Shown here one piece after another: positions 16,040-25,461 of a stretch of DNA of 64,000 nucleotides. A model generated the notes under the pieces. The model searched no databases, was not told the DNA's origin, and saw only the letters and a program-made list of their open reading frames with translations. This DNA is from Paenibacillus massiliensis 2301065 = DSM 16942 (lineage in GTDB: Bacteria > Bacillota > Bacilli > Paenibacillales > Paenibacillaceae): the NCBI RefSeq assembly GCF_000377505.1, contig NZ_KB898203.1:1-64000 (forward strand), given 5' to 3'. How positions within the stretch are numbered: the stretch's first letter is position 1; each line of letters starts with the position of its first letter. The position numbers were made by a program, and so were the translations under genes.

Positions 16040-18322
16040 GTGAATACACCGGAGCGCGTACGCGTCGCTGTTGAAATATATGGTAATTCCTACAAGCTTG
16101 TCGGTAGCAGCACCGAATATATGAAGCAAGTAGCGAGCTATGTCAATGACCGCATGCACACTGTTGCCCAGGCTCATTCACATCTCGATACGCCTCGACT
16201 GGCTGTGCTGGCTGCTGTCCATATGGCCGAAGAGGCTATTCAATTGAATGATGTGCAAAAAAACCTGAACCGTGTATCTCAAGAGCGGACAGAGTTAAGA
16301 AATGAGCTTGCTCAGCTGCAGACCCAGCTTGGAGAGCAGCAGGAAAAGAACACTTCGCTACAAGGTAGCTACAATCAGACGAATGAGGAGAAGCAGAAGC
16401 TTCAGAAGGAGCTTGCTGACGCCCAGCAGCGTTCCGCCAAGGAGCTGCAGGAGCTACAGCGTCTCTTGAAGCAGCAGGAGCAGCGGACAGCAGAGCTGAC
16501 CAAAGCCGTCGCGAATGCGGAGAGCAGAGCGGATAAAATTCGTTCGGAGACAGAGCAAGTGACGAAATCTCGCCTGAACGAGGCAGAGCAGGCATATGCC
16601 AAGCAGCTTCAGAAGGAGAAGGAGCAGCTGCGTACCGAGCTCGAAGCCAAGCATGCTCAGCAACAAGCGGATTGGGAGGCCAAATTCGCGGAACTGACCA
16701 AGCAGCTGGAGGATGACAGCAGGCAGGCTCAGGCCCAGCTTCTGCAGGAGCAGGCGCGCTTGGAAGAGTCCGAGGCATTTCAGGAGGAGATGTCGCGTGA
16801 TTATGAGGCTCAGCTTCAAGACCTGCGAGATCAGCTACTGGATGTCAAAGGTGACAAGGAGCAACTCTCCAAAGAGCTTAAGGGAGTTCTGGAGAAGCTT
16901 AAAGAAGCCGAGCAGACACGTAGTCAGCTTGTGTCGAGTCTGAAGGAAGTACAGGCAAGAGAGCAACAATCCGTACAGGAACGAGAAGAGCTTCAGGTAC
17001 GCTACAGCAGTTTGGAGCAGGAAATGTCAGCATTGCATCAGCAACAGGAGAAGATGGAGGAGGAGCAGCGGCGAATTCAAAAGATTCTGGAGCAGGCTCA
17101 TGCCTCCAGTCGCAAGCTGCAAAGCGAGCTGGCAAACCTCCTGCAGCAGAAAAAATCTGCTGAGGAACAGGTCGAGCAGTATCAAACAGAGATTGCAGCT
17201 CTTCAGGGAGAGCTGTCTGAGCGAGAAGAGCAGCTGCTGAGGGCCACGGAGGAGCTGGCTGAGCAGCACGGAGCGCGAGTGACAGCCCTTCAGGAGGAAG
17301 TGTCGAAGCGAGAAGAGCAGCTACAAGACCAGCAGGAGCTATTGCGGCAGCTGAGGGCCGCGGAGGAGCTGGCTGAGCAGCACGGAGCGCGGGTGACAGT
17401 CCTTCAGAAGGAAGTGTCGAAGCGAGAAGAGCAGCTGCAAGACCAGCAGGAGCTATTGCAGCAGCTGAGGGCCACGGAGGAGCTGGCTGAGCAGCACGGA
17501 GCGCGGGTGGCAGTCCTTCAGGAGGAAGTGTCGAAGCGGGAAGAGCAGCTGCAGAGCCAGCAACAGAAGCTCCAGAGGGAGCAAGAACGGCAGCAACTGC
17601 TTGAACAGACAATCGCCCAACTGAATGAAGAGCTGAAGACCAGCGAGCAGCTTCTTGAGGAAGAGCAGGAGCGCTATGAGCAGCTAGTAGCAGAGCTGGA
17701 TGTACGTGCAGCCGAACTGGACAAGGCGCGCTCAGCGATGGAACGATCAGCTAGTCTGCTGGAGGACTCGCAACGTTCACAAGATGAGCTTCAGACAGCC
17801 ATCACTGTGCAGCAGCGGGAAATGGACGAACTGCATACACAGATGGCCCAGTTGGAAGAGCAAGTCAGCGTGTACAAGGTACAAGTGGGGCAGCTGGAGG
17901 AAGAGGCCATTGAATGGCAGGTGAGATGCGAGGAGCATCTGTCCACGATCCACGACCTGAAGGCGGAACAGGAGCAGCGGGAGCAGGAGATTAGCGCTTG
18001 GCAGCATGAGGTAGCTGCGGTATCTGAGGATAAGAGGCAACTGGAGCATGAGGCTGAGAAGGCAGAGAAAGCTCGCATGGAATTGATCAACACACGTGAA
18101 GAAGCTATCCATTCCAGAGATGCCCTGCAGCTACAGTTGTCGGAGCTAGGCGATCGTTATGAGCTTACAGCCCACCAGTTGAGATTACTTCAGGTGCAGC
18201 GAGAGCTGGAGCAGGAGCAGAACGAGAAGCTTGCAGAGGAGCATCGCCAGCTTCGGGAAGAGTATGCCAAGCTTCAAACGGAGTACAACGAATGGATTGA
18301 ACTTATAGAACAGGACCAGTAG
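16040..18322 (+). CDS. ZapA domain fused to a very long coiled coil
   Basis: 760 residues. The first ~80 (RVAVEIYGNSYKLVGSS, then LDTPRLAVLAAVHMAEE) match ZapA, the small cell-division protein that bundles FtsZ; B. subtilis ZapA is about 85 residues in total. Here about 680 residues of almost uninterrupted Gln/Glu/Leu-rich coiled coil follow, with three tandem 38-residue units (DNA 17239-17551). No membrane segment or signal peptide is visible. The position between pheT and mutS2 is where zapA lies in Bacillus, so this is the resident zapA with a giant extension, not an insert. Start is GTG with GAGGAGGG eight bases before it. A role linking FtsZ to a distant partner or spacing the ring is speculation. 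Confidence 0.8.
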   Translation: MNTPERVRVAVEIYGNSYKLVGSSTEYMKQVASYVNDRMHTVAQAHSHLDTPRLAVLAAVHMAEEAIQLNDVQKNLNRVSQERTELRNELAQLQTQLGEQQEKNTSLQGSYNQTNEEKQKLQKELADAQQRSAKELQELQRLLKQQEQRTAELTKAVANAESRADKIRSETEQVTKSRLNEAEQAYAKQLQKEKEQLRTELEAKHAQQQADWEAKFAELTKQLEDDSRQAQAQLLQEQARLEESEAFQEEMSRDYEAQLQDLRDQLLDVKGDKEQLSKELKGVLEKLKEAEQTRSQLVSSLKEVQAREQQSVQEREELQVRYSSLEQEMSALHQQQEKMEEEQRRIQKILEQAHASSRKLQSELANLLQQKKSAEEQVEQYQTEIAALQGELSEREEQLLRATEELAEQHGARVTALQEEVSKREEQLQDQQELLRQLRAAEELAEQHGARVTVLQKEVSKREEQLQDQQELLQQLRATEELAEQHGARVAVLQEEVSKREEQLQSQQQKLQREQERQQLLEQTIAQLNEELKTSEQLLEEEQERYEQLVAELDVRAAELDKARSAMERSASLLEDSQRSQDELQTAITVQQREMDELHTQMAQLEEQVSVYKVQVGQLEEEAIEWQVRCEEHLSTIHDLKAEQEQREQEISAWQHEVAAVSEDKRQLEHEAEKAEKARMELINTREEAIHSRDALQLQLSELGDRYELTAHQLRLLQVQRELEQEQNEKLAEEHRQLREEYAKLQTEYNEWIELIEQDQ
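17239..17551 (+). repeat. Three tandem 114-bp units inside the coiled-coil gene
   Basis: Units begin at 17239, 17353 and 17467; period 114 bp = 38 codons, so unit gain or loss keeps the frame. The first two are complete and differ at only a few bases; the third diverges near its end. The shared protein core reads EELAEQHGARV then a Val-Ser-Lys-Arg-Glu-Glu-Gln-Leu stretch. Confidence 0.9.
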
Positions 18323-18450
18323 CTCCTAGGTACGAATCCATTTGTAGAAGTACTGTTATTGGGTATGAAGCTATATACAGGATTGCAAAGGAAGGCTGCA
18401 TTATTCTCTGTGCAGTATGTTCCTTAAGTGCTTCAAGCTAGAGCATAGCA

Positions 18451-18493
18451 AAAAGGCTGCCGTCAAGCTTCATGCTTGGTCGGCAGCTTTTCT
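18451..18493. terminator. Terminator between the ZapA-fusion and the convergent YvlD-like gene
   Basis: GCTGCCG (18456-18462) / CGGCAGC (18481-18487) with an inner CAAGC/GCTTG stem; A run before and T run after, so it can work on both strands. Confidence 0.85.
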
Positions 18494-18573
18494 TGTCGTT
18501 CTCTTGTTGATCTTATTGATTTTGATGATCTTGATGTTCTAGTCGTTTATCCTATCCTTGCTATGTTCCGAAA

Positions 18574-18933
18574 CTAGCTCTTACCGGTTCGTCCTGCGTC
18601 AAAGGGAGTCGCAACAGGAATGAACAGATCGATAATCCCAATGACCAAGGCAGCAAGAATGGCTCCCAATATGGAGACTTCCACGCCTCCGACGATAAAC
18701 TGCGCAACATAGATCACCAGAGCGCTGACGATGAATCCAACGATGCCTCTACCGAATGGATTAACTCGTCTGCCGAACATGGCCTCGACGATCCAGCCAA
18801 TAAGCGCTATGACGATCGCGAGGATTAGGGCGCTCATGAATCCGCCTACGCTAAAGCCAGGTACGATCCAGCCCACGACCATCAGCACCAGAGCGGCGAC
18901 AATAAATCGAACGATATGTCCCAGAATTCTCAT
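18574..18933 (-). CDS. Phage-holin-family (YvlD-like) membrane protein
   Basis: 119-residue membrane protein with four hydrophobic segments (about residues 5-27, 30-50, 60-80 and 84-106), rich in Gly, Val, Ile and Ala, matching the YvlD/PF04020 group labelled phage holin family. Despite the name, the chromosomal members are not linked to prophage; in B. subtilis yvlD belongs to an envelope-stress operon. AGGAGGTTACAC precedes the ATG on the minus strand. It sits between the ZapA-fusion gene and mutS2, where Bacillus has cvpA. Function in this organism is unknown. Confidence 0.8.
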   Translation of the reverse strand: MRILGHIVRFIVAALVLMVVGWIVPGFSVGGFMSALILAIVIALIGWIVEAMFGRRVNPFGRGIVGFIVSALVIYVAQFIVGGVEVSILGAILAALVIGIIDLFIPVATPFDAGRTGKS

Positions 18934-19071
18934 GTGTAACCTCCTATGGTCTTCTTGTGATACAGCATCTAGTGTGTTTCACATGTTCGAATCTTATGTG
19001 TCCAGTAACACAAATAGCGAAAGAGAGCTGGTTTCGTTATAATATGGATATAACGTTGAAGGAGTATGAAT

Positions 19072-21435
19072 GTGAATCCGAAAATATTGCAGACAATGGA
19101 ATACAGTAAAATTCTATCCGCACTCGCGGGCTACACACAGACACCGATGGGACGGCAGCGTGCTGAGGAGCTTCGCCCATTTACAGAAGTTCAATATATA
19201 GAAGCACTATTAAGGGAGACGGATGAAGCCTTTGCGGTGGACCGTCTGAAGGGAACCCCTTCATTTACCGGGGTAGTGGACATGTCACCAGCCATTAAGA
19301 GAGCACGGATCGGGGGCACCTTGAACCCTCATGAACTCTTGGGGATTCGTACAACGGTCCAGGCAGGCCGCAGAATCAGTTCATATATCAGTGCAATTCA
19401 TGAAGAGCATCCGATTGGCGCATTGCTGGCAGTGAGCGAACAGCTCTCCGACCAGAAGGCGCTGGAAAATGCCATCAAGAATTGCATCGATGAGCATGCA
19501 GATGTATTAGATACAGCAAGTACCGCCTTGGGACAAATCCGTCGTGAGCTTCGATCCGGTGAAGTCCGGATTAGGGAGAAGCTGGATGCGATGATTCGTT
19601 CCTCCACGGTGTCCAAGATGCTGCAGGATCAGCTTATTACGATTCGTGGTGATCGTTTTGTCATCCCAGTCAAAGCCGAGCACCGAGCTTACTTCGGCGG
19701 GATCGTTCACGACCAATCGGGCTCTGGGGCGACCCTGTTCATTGAGCCCGAGTCTATTGTGGCGATGAATAACAAGCTTCGTGAGACGCGACTGCAGGAG
19801 GAGCGGGAGATTGAGATCATTCTCCAAAAGCTAACTGCTCTTGTAGGAGAACAGGCTGATCTGCTGTTGTATGATGCGGATATGCTGGCAAGTCTTGATT
19901 TTATGTTCGCGAAGGCCCGCCTTGCTCGTCATATGAAGGCCACCCTGCCGTTCATGAATGACCAGGGTCGTATGCGTATTCGCAGGGGACGTCACCCGTT
20001 GATTCCGCTCGAGAAGGTTGTACCGATCGATGTGGAGCTTGGGGATAGCTTTACTTCAATTATTGTGACAGGTCCGAATACCGGTGGTAAGACGGTTACT
20101 TTGAAGACAATTGGTCTGCTGAGCCTTATGGCCATGTCTGGACTATTCGTCCCGGCAGAGGATGAGAGCCAGCTGTCTGTCTTCGATGCGATCTATGCGG
20201 ACATTGGGGATGAGCAGAGCATTGAACAGAATCTGAGTACCTTCTCCAGTCACATGACGAATATCATTAGTATTCTTAAGCAAATGTCTTCTCGCAGCCT
20301 GGTGCTGCTTGATGAGGTTGGTGCTGGAACCGATCCGGCAGAAGGCTCTGCGCTTGCGGTAGCTATTCTGGAGCATATTCATGCAACAGGCTGCCGAATG
20401 GTCGCGACCACGCACTACAGTGAGCTTAAGGCTTACGCCTATGATCGTGAAGGTGTAATTAATGCAAGCATGGAGTTCGATGTTGCTACCTTGAGCCCGA
20501 CATACCGTCTGTTAGTAGGTGTACCTGGTCGAAGCAACGCCTTTGCCATTGCTGAGCGTCTGGGACTTCCTTCCCGTATCCTGGATTATGCTCGCGGTGA
20601 GGTGACAGAAGAGGATCAGCGCGTTGAGCATATGATTGCTTCCTTGGAGGAGAATCGCCTTGGTGCAGAGCAGGAGCGCGAGGAAGCGAGACGCTTGCGT
20701 CGGGAGCATGAAGAGCTCAAGGCCCGTTATCAACAGGAGATGGAGAAGCTTGAGGGACAGCGTGATCGCATGCTGGACAAAGCCGAGAGCGAAGCCAGAG
20801 ATGTCATTGAGAAGGCGCGTAAGGAAGCGGAGCAGATCATAGGCGACCTGCGCAGAATGGCTCAAGAGGAAGGGGCTTCAGTGAAGGAGCACCGATTGAT
20901 CGCGGCCCGCAAGCAGCTTGAGGAGGCAGCTCCCAAACAACGCCAGAAGAAATCTGCTGTACGCCAGGGCGGAGGGCGCAGAAGTATCCAGCCAGGGGAT
21001 GAGGTTGCAGTGCATAGCCTTAACCAGAAAGGCCATGTTGTAGAGCTGTCTGGTGCGAAGGAGGCCATCGTTCAACTGGGCATCATGAAAATGAAGGTCA
21101 GTCTGGATGATCTGGAGCTGCTGGACACACCTAAACAGCCTCAGAAGACACAGCGGGCTTCGGCTGGTGTGAAGCGTACCCGGGATGAGAATGTTCGCAG
21201 TGAGCTGGATCTGCGTGGTTCAAACGTAGAGGAAGCCTTAATTGAGGTCGATCGCTTCATTGATGAGGCATTTCTAGCGAACCTTGGAATGGTCTTTATT
21301 ATTCACGGGAAAGGGACGGGCGTGCTGCGAACAGGCATTCAGGATTATTTGCGCAGACATAAGCATGTGAAGTCTTTCCGTATCGGAAATTATGGCGAAG
21401 GCGGTACAGGAGTTACCGTAGCTGAGCTCAAATAG
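19072..21435 (+). CDS. mutS2: Endonuclease MutS2
   Basis: About 787 residues. MutS2 lacks the mismatch-recognition domain of MutS; it has the lever/clamp region (residues ~1-300), a MutS-type ATPase with Walker A GPNTGGKT and Walker B VLLDEVGAGTDPAEG, a long basic coiled coil (~510-640), and a C-terminal Smr nuclease domain (LDLRGSNVEEA, then HGKGTGVLR). Family roles are suppression of homologous recombination and rescue of collided ribosomes. The frame opens at ATG 19066, but GAAGGAG is only one base before that ATG; GTG 19072, eight bases downstream of it, fits better and gives the usual VNPKILQTMEY start. DUF350 and zinc-ribbon genes follow in the same direction. Confidence 0.94.
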   Translation: MNPKILQTMEYSKILSALAGYTQTPMGRQRAEELRPFTEVQYIEALLRETDEAFAVDRLKGTPSFTGVVDMSPAIKRARIGGTLNPHELLGIRTTVQAGRRISSYISAIHEEHPIGALLAVSEQLSDQKALENAIKNCIDEHADVLDTASTALGQIRRELRSGEVRIREKLDAMIRSSTVSKMLQDQLITIRGDRFVIPVKAEHRAYFGGIVHDQSGSGATLFIEPESIVAMNNKLRETRLQEEREIEIILQKLTALVGEQADLLLYDADMLASLDFMFAKARLARHMKATLPFMNDQGRMRIRRGRHPLIPLEKVVPIDVELGDSFTSIIVTGPNTGGKTVTLKTIGLLSLMAMSGLFVPAEDESQLSVFDAIYADIGDEQSIEQNLSTFSSHMTNIISILKQMSSRSLVLLDEVGAGTDPAEGSALAVAILEHIHATGCRMVATTHYSELKAYAYDREGVINASMEFDVATLSPTYRLLVGVPGRSNAFAIAERLGLPSRILDYARGEVTEEDQRVEHMIASLEENRLGAEQEREEARRLRREHEELKARYQQEMEKLEGQRDRMLDKAESEARDVIEKARKEAEQIIGDLRRMAQEEGASVKEHRLIAARKQLEEAAPKQRQKKSAVRQGGGRRSIQPGDEVAVHSLNQKGHVVELSGAKEAIVQLGIMKMKVSLDDLELLDTPKQPQKTQRASAGVKRTRDENVRSELDLRGSNVEEALIEVDRFIDEAFLANLGMVFIIHGKGTGVLRTGIQDYLRRHKHVKSFRIGNYGEGGTGVTVAELK

Positions 21436-21464
21436 TCTGGGCTGAACGGGGGCGGCGATATTTG

Positions 21465-21875
21465 ATGATAGATCAATTGTTATCTTACCCGCTGGGGATG
21501 ATGCTGGGCTACTTTTCAGTAGCGGTACTGCAGCTGATTGTGTTTTTGTATTGTTTTGAATTGGTGACGCGGTATAAATGCTGGGATGAGATTCGAAAAG
21601 GGAATGTAGCGGTCGCTATGGCAACTGGAGGGAAAATATTCGGCATATGCAATGTGCTCAGATTCAGCATCCTTGCCAAAGCAAGTGTCTACGATGCCAT
21701 GATCTGGTCAACGGTTGGTTTCTTTTTGTTGCTGGCCGCCTATTTCCTTTTTGAATTTCTGACTCCTGTATTCTCGATCGACAAGGAGATTAAGGAAGAT
21801 AATCGAGCTGTAGGATTATTCGCTATGCTCATTTCGGTGTCTCTATCCTTCGTAATCGGTGCCAGTATTGTATAA
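21465..21875 (+). CDS. DUF350 family membrane protein
   Basis: About 136 residues with four predicted membrane helices (roughly 12-33, 48-70, 78-100 and 115-135) arranged as in DUF350/YjfL proteins. Family function is not established. It starts 29 bp after mutS2 stops, with GGGGGCGG ahead of the ATG at 21465 (a TTG just before is an alternative). It is probably co-transcribed with mutS2 and the next gene. Confidence 0.8.
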   Translation: MIDQLLSYPLGMMLGYFSVAVLQLIVFLYCFELVTRYKCWDEIRKGNVAVAMATGGKIFGICNVLRFSILAKASVYDAMIWSTVGFFLLLAAYFLFEFLTPVFSIDKEIKEDNRAVGLFAMLISVSLSFVIGASIV

Positions 21876-21954
21876 TCGCCCTTGAGTTGTGAAATGGATT
21901 CACGAGTAAATAATAATGACTTTGAGCTGAACGCAAGAACGGAGGAGCAATAAG

Positions 21955-22497
21955 ATGGAAGCAACTGTATGCCCGTGGTGCCATACTGAGATCGTATGGG
22001 ATGAGGAGATTGGTCCAGAGAAAGAATGTCCTTATTGCCACAATGAATTGGACGGTTATCGCACGATTAGTGTGCATTTGGATGAGGATGAGGGCGCGGA
22101 AGAGCAGGAAGCCGTTACAGAAGCGGCTGATGACGATCTGGGGTGGGATGAGGAAGGGATGTACAACGTCCCTGTTCCACATACCCTGCAGAGACTGCAG
22201 GAAGAGGGGACAGACCTTGGAGCTTATCAGGATCGTGTACAGCAGGCATTAGATGGACAGGAGGAAGTACCAGAATGTCCACAATGCAGGGAGTATATGC
22301 TGCTTACAGGCACACAGGAGGTAACTGCGGATACCTTCAAGCCTGCAATACCAGCTTCACTTGGGAAGTCTGTTATGCAGCCTCCTTTTCACATGAATGT
22401 CTATGTGTGCACTAGCTGCTTCCACATTCAACACGCTTTGGCAGAGAATGATCGTGTACGCATGATTAAACATCTCGCGGCAGGAGACAACCAGTAA
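21955..22497 (+). CDS. Double zinc-ribbon protein, function unknown
   Basis: 180 residues. An N-terminal zinc ribbon uses CPWC (residues 7-10) and CPYC (about 25-28). A very acidic middle segment (EDEGAEEQEAVTEAADDD) follows, and a second ribbon is formed by CPQC (about 107) and CTSC (about 151). The layout suggests a protein-interaction or nucleic-acid-associated adaptor, but I do not recognise a characterised relative. ACGGAGGAG precedes the ATG. Last gene of the mutS2 cluster, ending in a terminator. Confidence 0.75.
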   Translation: MEATVCPWCHTEIVWDEEIGPEKECPYCHNELDGYRTISVHLDEDEGAEEQEAVTEAADDDLGWDEEGMYNVPVPHTLQRLQEEGTDLGAYQDRVQQALDGQEEVPECPQCREYMLLTGTQEVTADTFKPAIPASLGKSVMQPPFHMNVYVCTSCFHIQHALAENDRVRMIKHLAAGDNQ

Positions 22498-22561
22498 TAT
22501 TGGATGGACACAGGACTATGATTGGTTAAGAATACTTCAATTGCAAGCACAAAAGCATGTA

Positions 22562-22602
22562 GCGGCAGCTCAATCAGAAAATGATGAGAGCTGTCGTTTT
22601 TT
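22562..22602 (+). terminator. Terminator of the mutS2 cluster
   Basis: CGGCAGCTC (22563-22571) pairs with GAGCTGTCG (22588-22596), followed by TTTTTTG. Confidence 0.8.
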
Positions 22603-22713
22603 GCAGTGTTTCAAAAAAATCTGACAATATGGAAGGACATGTTTTGCTGAATTAGGGGTATCTTAAAGCTGAGCGGCATCTAACGGCAGCAGCTATTGGA
22701 TAGGGGGAACCAT

Positions 22714-23928
22714 ATGAGGACTAACCTCAACTTACAGTCTATTCTGCTGCTTGGCATGAATGGGCTGTTTGTATTTGCCGGAGCTTTATCGGGTACTTTT
22801 TTGAACGTGTATCTATGGAAGGCGAAGCAGGATTATATCATGATTGGCTGGTTCACCGTCAGTCAGCAGTTGGCCCTTGGATTAACTTTTTGGCTGGCAG
22901 GAAAATGGGTCAAAGAGCACAATAAGATGAACGCCTTGCGACTAGGTACGGCGCTGTCAGGGTTGTTCTATCTGGTGATCCTGTGGCTAGGGCCCAAGTC
23001 CATCGATTATATCTGGCCTTTGGGGATCCTTCTTGGTGCTGCGCTCGGGTTGTTCTGGTTGGCATTCAACGTGGTGTATTTCGAGGTAACGGATCGCGAT
23101 AGTCGTGATAAATTCAATGGATGGGTAGGGCTGCTTGGTTCCTTTGCCGGGATTGTCGGTCCTTTACTGTCAGCATGGATAATAGCCAAAATGTCCGATG
23201 ATGCTGGTTACCGGGTGATTTTCACAATCTCCCTGGGTATCTATGTTGGTGGTGTCGTACTGAGCTTTTTCTTGAAAAAACGCAAAGTCGAAGGGACGTA
23301 TCATTGGCTGGAGCCCGTTCATCGCTTGCGAGGAGAGAAGAGCTGGAGATGGCTTTCCTTGGGGCTCGTCGCACAGGGTGTGCGTGAAGGTGTATATTCG
23401 TTTTTGTTCATCCTGATGGTCTATGTCGTCACGAATCAGGAATGGAAGCTGGGGCAATTCTCGTTAATTACCTCGGCGGTATCCTTGTTCAGCTTCTGGG
23501 CAGTCGGCAAATGGCTGAAGCCGCGATTTCGAACGTCGGGAATGCTGCTCGGCGCTGTATTGCTGGTGGCTGTTATGTGCCCATTACTGTGGAAAATGAA
23601 CTACACAATACTACTGCTCGCTGGAGCTGGAACGGCATTGTTCATTCCGCTGTATATCATCCCCATGATCTCCTTAGGCTTCGATCTCATGGCGGCATCG
23701 GGGGAGGATGTCAAGCTGCGGGTAGAATTGGTCGTCCTGCGTGAGCTGAGCCTGATGACGGGGCGCTTGGTCGGTACACTGATATTTATCGGTGTGTTGT
23801 CACTCAGTCAAGCTCCACAAGTGATCATCTGGCTGCTGATTGGCCTTGGAACAGCTCCAGTCTTAGGGTGGCTGTGCATACGTCCGGTGCTGCAGTCTGC
23901 AGGCTGGCAGTCGAAGCCTGATGCTTGA
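22714..23928 (+). CDS. MFS transporter
   Basis: 404-residue membrane protein with about 12 hydrophobic helices in two halves and a cytoplasmic loop in the middle (SFFLKKRKVEGTYHWLEP), the major facilitator layout. A family-like WLAGKWVKEHNKM segment sits after helix 2. No substrate-specific signature is visible. The ATG at 22714 follows TAGGGGGAA; an in-frame TTG six codons upstream has no site. Convergent with the FAD oxidoreductase gene; the stop codon lies within a hairpin. Substrate unknown, drug or sugar efflux both possible. Confidence 0.8.
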   Translation: MRTNLNLQSILLLGMNGLFVFAGALSGTFLNVYLWKAKQDYIMIGWFTVSQQLALGLTFWLAGKWVKEHNKMNALRLGTALSGLFYLVILWLGPKSIDYIWPLGILLGAALGLFWLAFNVVYFEVTDRDSRDKFNGWVGLLGSFAGIVGPLLSAWIIAKMSDDAGYRVIFTISLGIYVGGVVLSFFLKKRKVEGTYHWLEPVHRLRGEKSWRWLSLGLVAQGVREGVYSFLFILMVYVVTNQEWKLGQFSLITSAVSLFSFWAVGKWLKPRFRTSGMLLGAVLLVAVMCPLLWKMNYTILLLAGAGTALFIPLYIIPMISLGFDLMAASGEDVKLRVELVVLRELSLMTGRLVGTLIFIGVLSLSQAPQVIIWLLIGLGTAPVLGWLCIRPVLQSAGWQSKPDA

Positions 23929-23939
23929 TGCATCAGGCT
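23915..23939. terminator. Hairpin at the end of the MFS gene
   Basis: Perfect 10-bp stem AGCCTGATGC / GCATCAGGCT with loop TTGAT, which contains the TGA stop. No T run follows, so termination is uncertain. Confidence 0.4.
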
Positions 23940-23967
23940 CGTTGCAACACATTCTCTTATGTAGATC

Positions 23968-25206
23968 TCATGGGGGGCTATGGTGCGGTGATGGCTTGGT
24001 TGTACGGGTCAGCGAGAAGAGCTCCAGTTCAGGACGTGATGTCCCGGTGATCTCATCAGTAAGCAGCTGTGCAGCCATCATACTCGTCACAGCACCATTC
24101 CCACCATATCCCTCCAGGAAATAGCAATGTGGGAAACGAGGATGACCCCCTATATAAGGCAAGCCATCATGCGTAGTGCCAAAGACGGCCCCCCATGCAT
24201 AATCAATCTGCAAATCTTGCCTCGGAAAGTGTTCTTGCAGACGCTCCAGCAGGACCTTTTGTTGATGAACGATACGCCGTTCGCGTTCCTCGGGTATGAG
24301 CACATCTTCATCGAGGCCTCCACAAATGATTCGATTATCTACCGTGGTGCGCATGTACAGATAGGGCCTAGCTGTCTCCCAGATCAGGCAGCGTTCATAC
24401 CAGTCATCCAGATTGTTGACAGGCTTCGTCACGATGGCGTAAGAGCTCTCCAGCACTGCCCCTGCATCACGTTTGATTTCTTGTGTCTCATACCCTGTGG
24501 AGAAGACAACCCGCTGTGCACGGATTCGACCGTCAGGAGTGTGGCAGAGAACGCCATCCTCCAGAAATTCCAATCGCTTGGCCTCGGTATTCTCATATAT
24601 ACGTAGACCTTTCTCTACAGCCGATTGAAGTAGACCCAGCGCGAAGCGGAACGGGTTCACCTCGGCATCCCCGCTCGTGTACAAAGCTGCAGGCTTCGTG
24701 AAAGGTAGACGATGGCTTATATCTTGGGCGTTCCAATAATCTACAGGGAAATCATGTGCTCTGAGATGCTCATATTCCGTCTGCAGCTTGGACATATCCT
24801 CCGGTGTACTAGCGTAATATAAGCTGCTGCGTCGGATGAACTTCGGGTCTGTCGGGATATTTTTGCTTAGCATCTCCAGCTGCTCCAGCGACTGCTGACA
24901 CATTTTATAGAATAGTACCCCGTTCTCTTCTCCGAAAGTGTTCATGAATGAAGTCAACGACTTGTCATTGCTGTATTGTAATAGCCCTGTGTTAGCAGAG
25001 GAGCTTCCGTGAGCCACCTTTCTCTTGTCGATCAGCACGGTGTCCACTTGCCGATCTGTGAGCAGTCGGGAGATCAACGAGCCGCCCATACCGCCACCTA
25101 TGATTAATACATCACAGCTAATATCTTCGGTTAACGGAGAATGCTGCGAGGTTTTACCTACAGTTGTTGGCCAATATAAACGTCCATTCGTTAAGATCAT
25201 CTCCAT
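23968..25206 (-). CDS. FAD-dependent amino-acid oxidoreductase (DAO family)
   Basis: 412 residues. The FAD-binding Rossmann motif VLIIGGGMGGSLISRLL is at about residues 33-50, followed by the acidic end of strand 2 (LIDK). GLPYIGG and GYGGNGAVTSMMAA near the C terminus are the second FAD contacts typical of DAO/glycine-oxidase and OrdL/PuuB-like enzymes. It probably oxidises a secondary or primary amine with oxygen; the substrate is not evident. There is no Rieske domain. Two start codons compete: ATG 25206 lies very close to GAAGGGA, and ATG 25200 has better spacing. Convergent with the MFS gene; divergent from the coat genes. Confidence 0.85.
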   Translation of the reverse strand: MEMILTNGRLYWPTTVGKTSQHSPLTEDISCDVLIIGGGMGGSLISRLLTDRQVDTVLIDKRKVAHGSSSANTGLLQYSNDKSLTSFMNTFGEENGVLFYKMCQQSLEQLEMLSKNIPTDPKFIRRSSLYYASTPEDMSKLQTEYEHLRAHDFPVDYWNAQDISHRLPFTKPAALYTSGDAEVNPFRFALGLLQSAVEKGLRIYENTEAKRLEFLEDGVLCHTPDGRIRAQRVVFSTGYETQEIKRDAGAVLESSYAIVTKPVNNLDDWYERCLIWETARPYLYMRTTVDNRIICGGLDEDVLIPEERERRIVHQQKVLLERLQEHFPRQDLQIDYAWGAVFGTTHDGLPYIGGHPRFPHCYFLEGYGGNGAVTSMMAAQLLTDEITGTSRPELELFSLTRTTKPSPHHSPP

Positions 25207-25461
25207 CGTCCCTTCAAAAAAATATATAAGAACAGCTTGTTAATTGCTTTTTTGTATTGTTCAGAAAAGGTCATTATTTCTGTTGTGTCATAAAATTCGT
25301 AGTATAGGACAATCTAACTAGCGATGAAGTTACTGGACTGATCTGCCTGACTACATATCAGATTTGGGCCTGCCTGAGCGATTGTGCGGTGGGCACTTGC
25401 TCGTATAGATATACAGGCGGCTTGGTCCAGCAAACATCTACATGATGAAGGAGGACATACC

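Noticed and set aside
16899..17612. 237-codon antisense frame with Ala/Pro-rich repeats over the coiled-coil gene
   Set aside because: The apparent repeats simply reflect the 114-bp DNA units of the ZapA-fusion gene read backwards.
18574..18933. Prophage lysis gene (holin)
   Set aside because: No other phage gene is nearby. The protein fits the chromosomal YvlD group, for which the holin label is only a family name.
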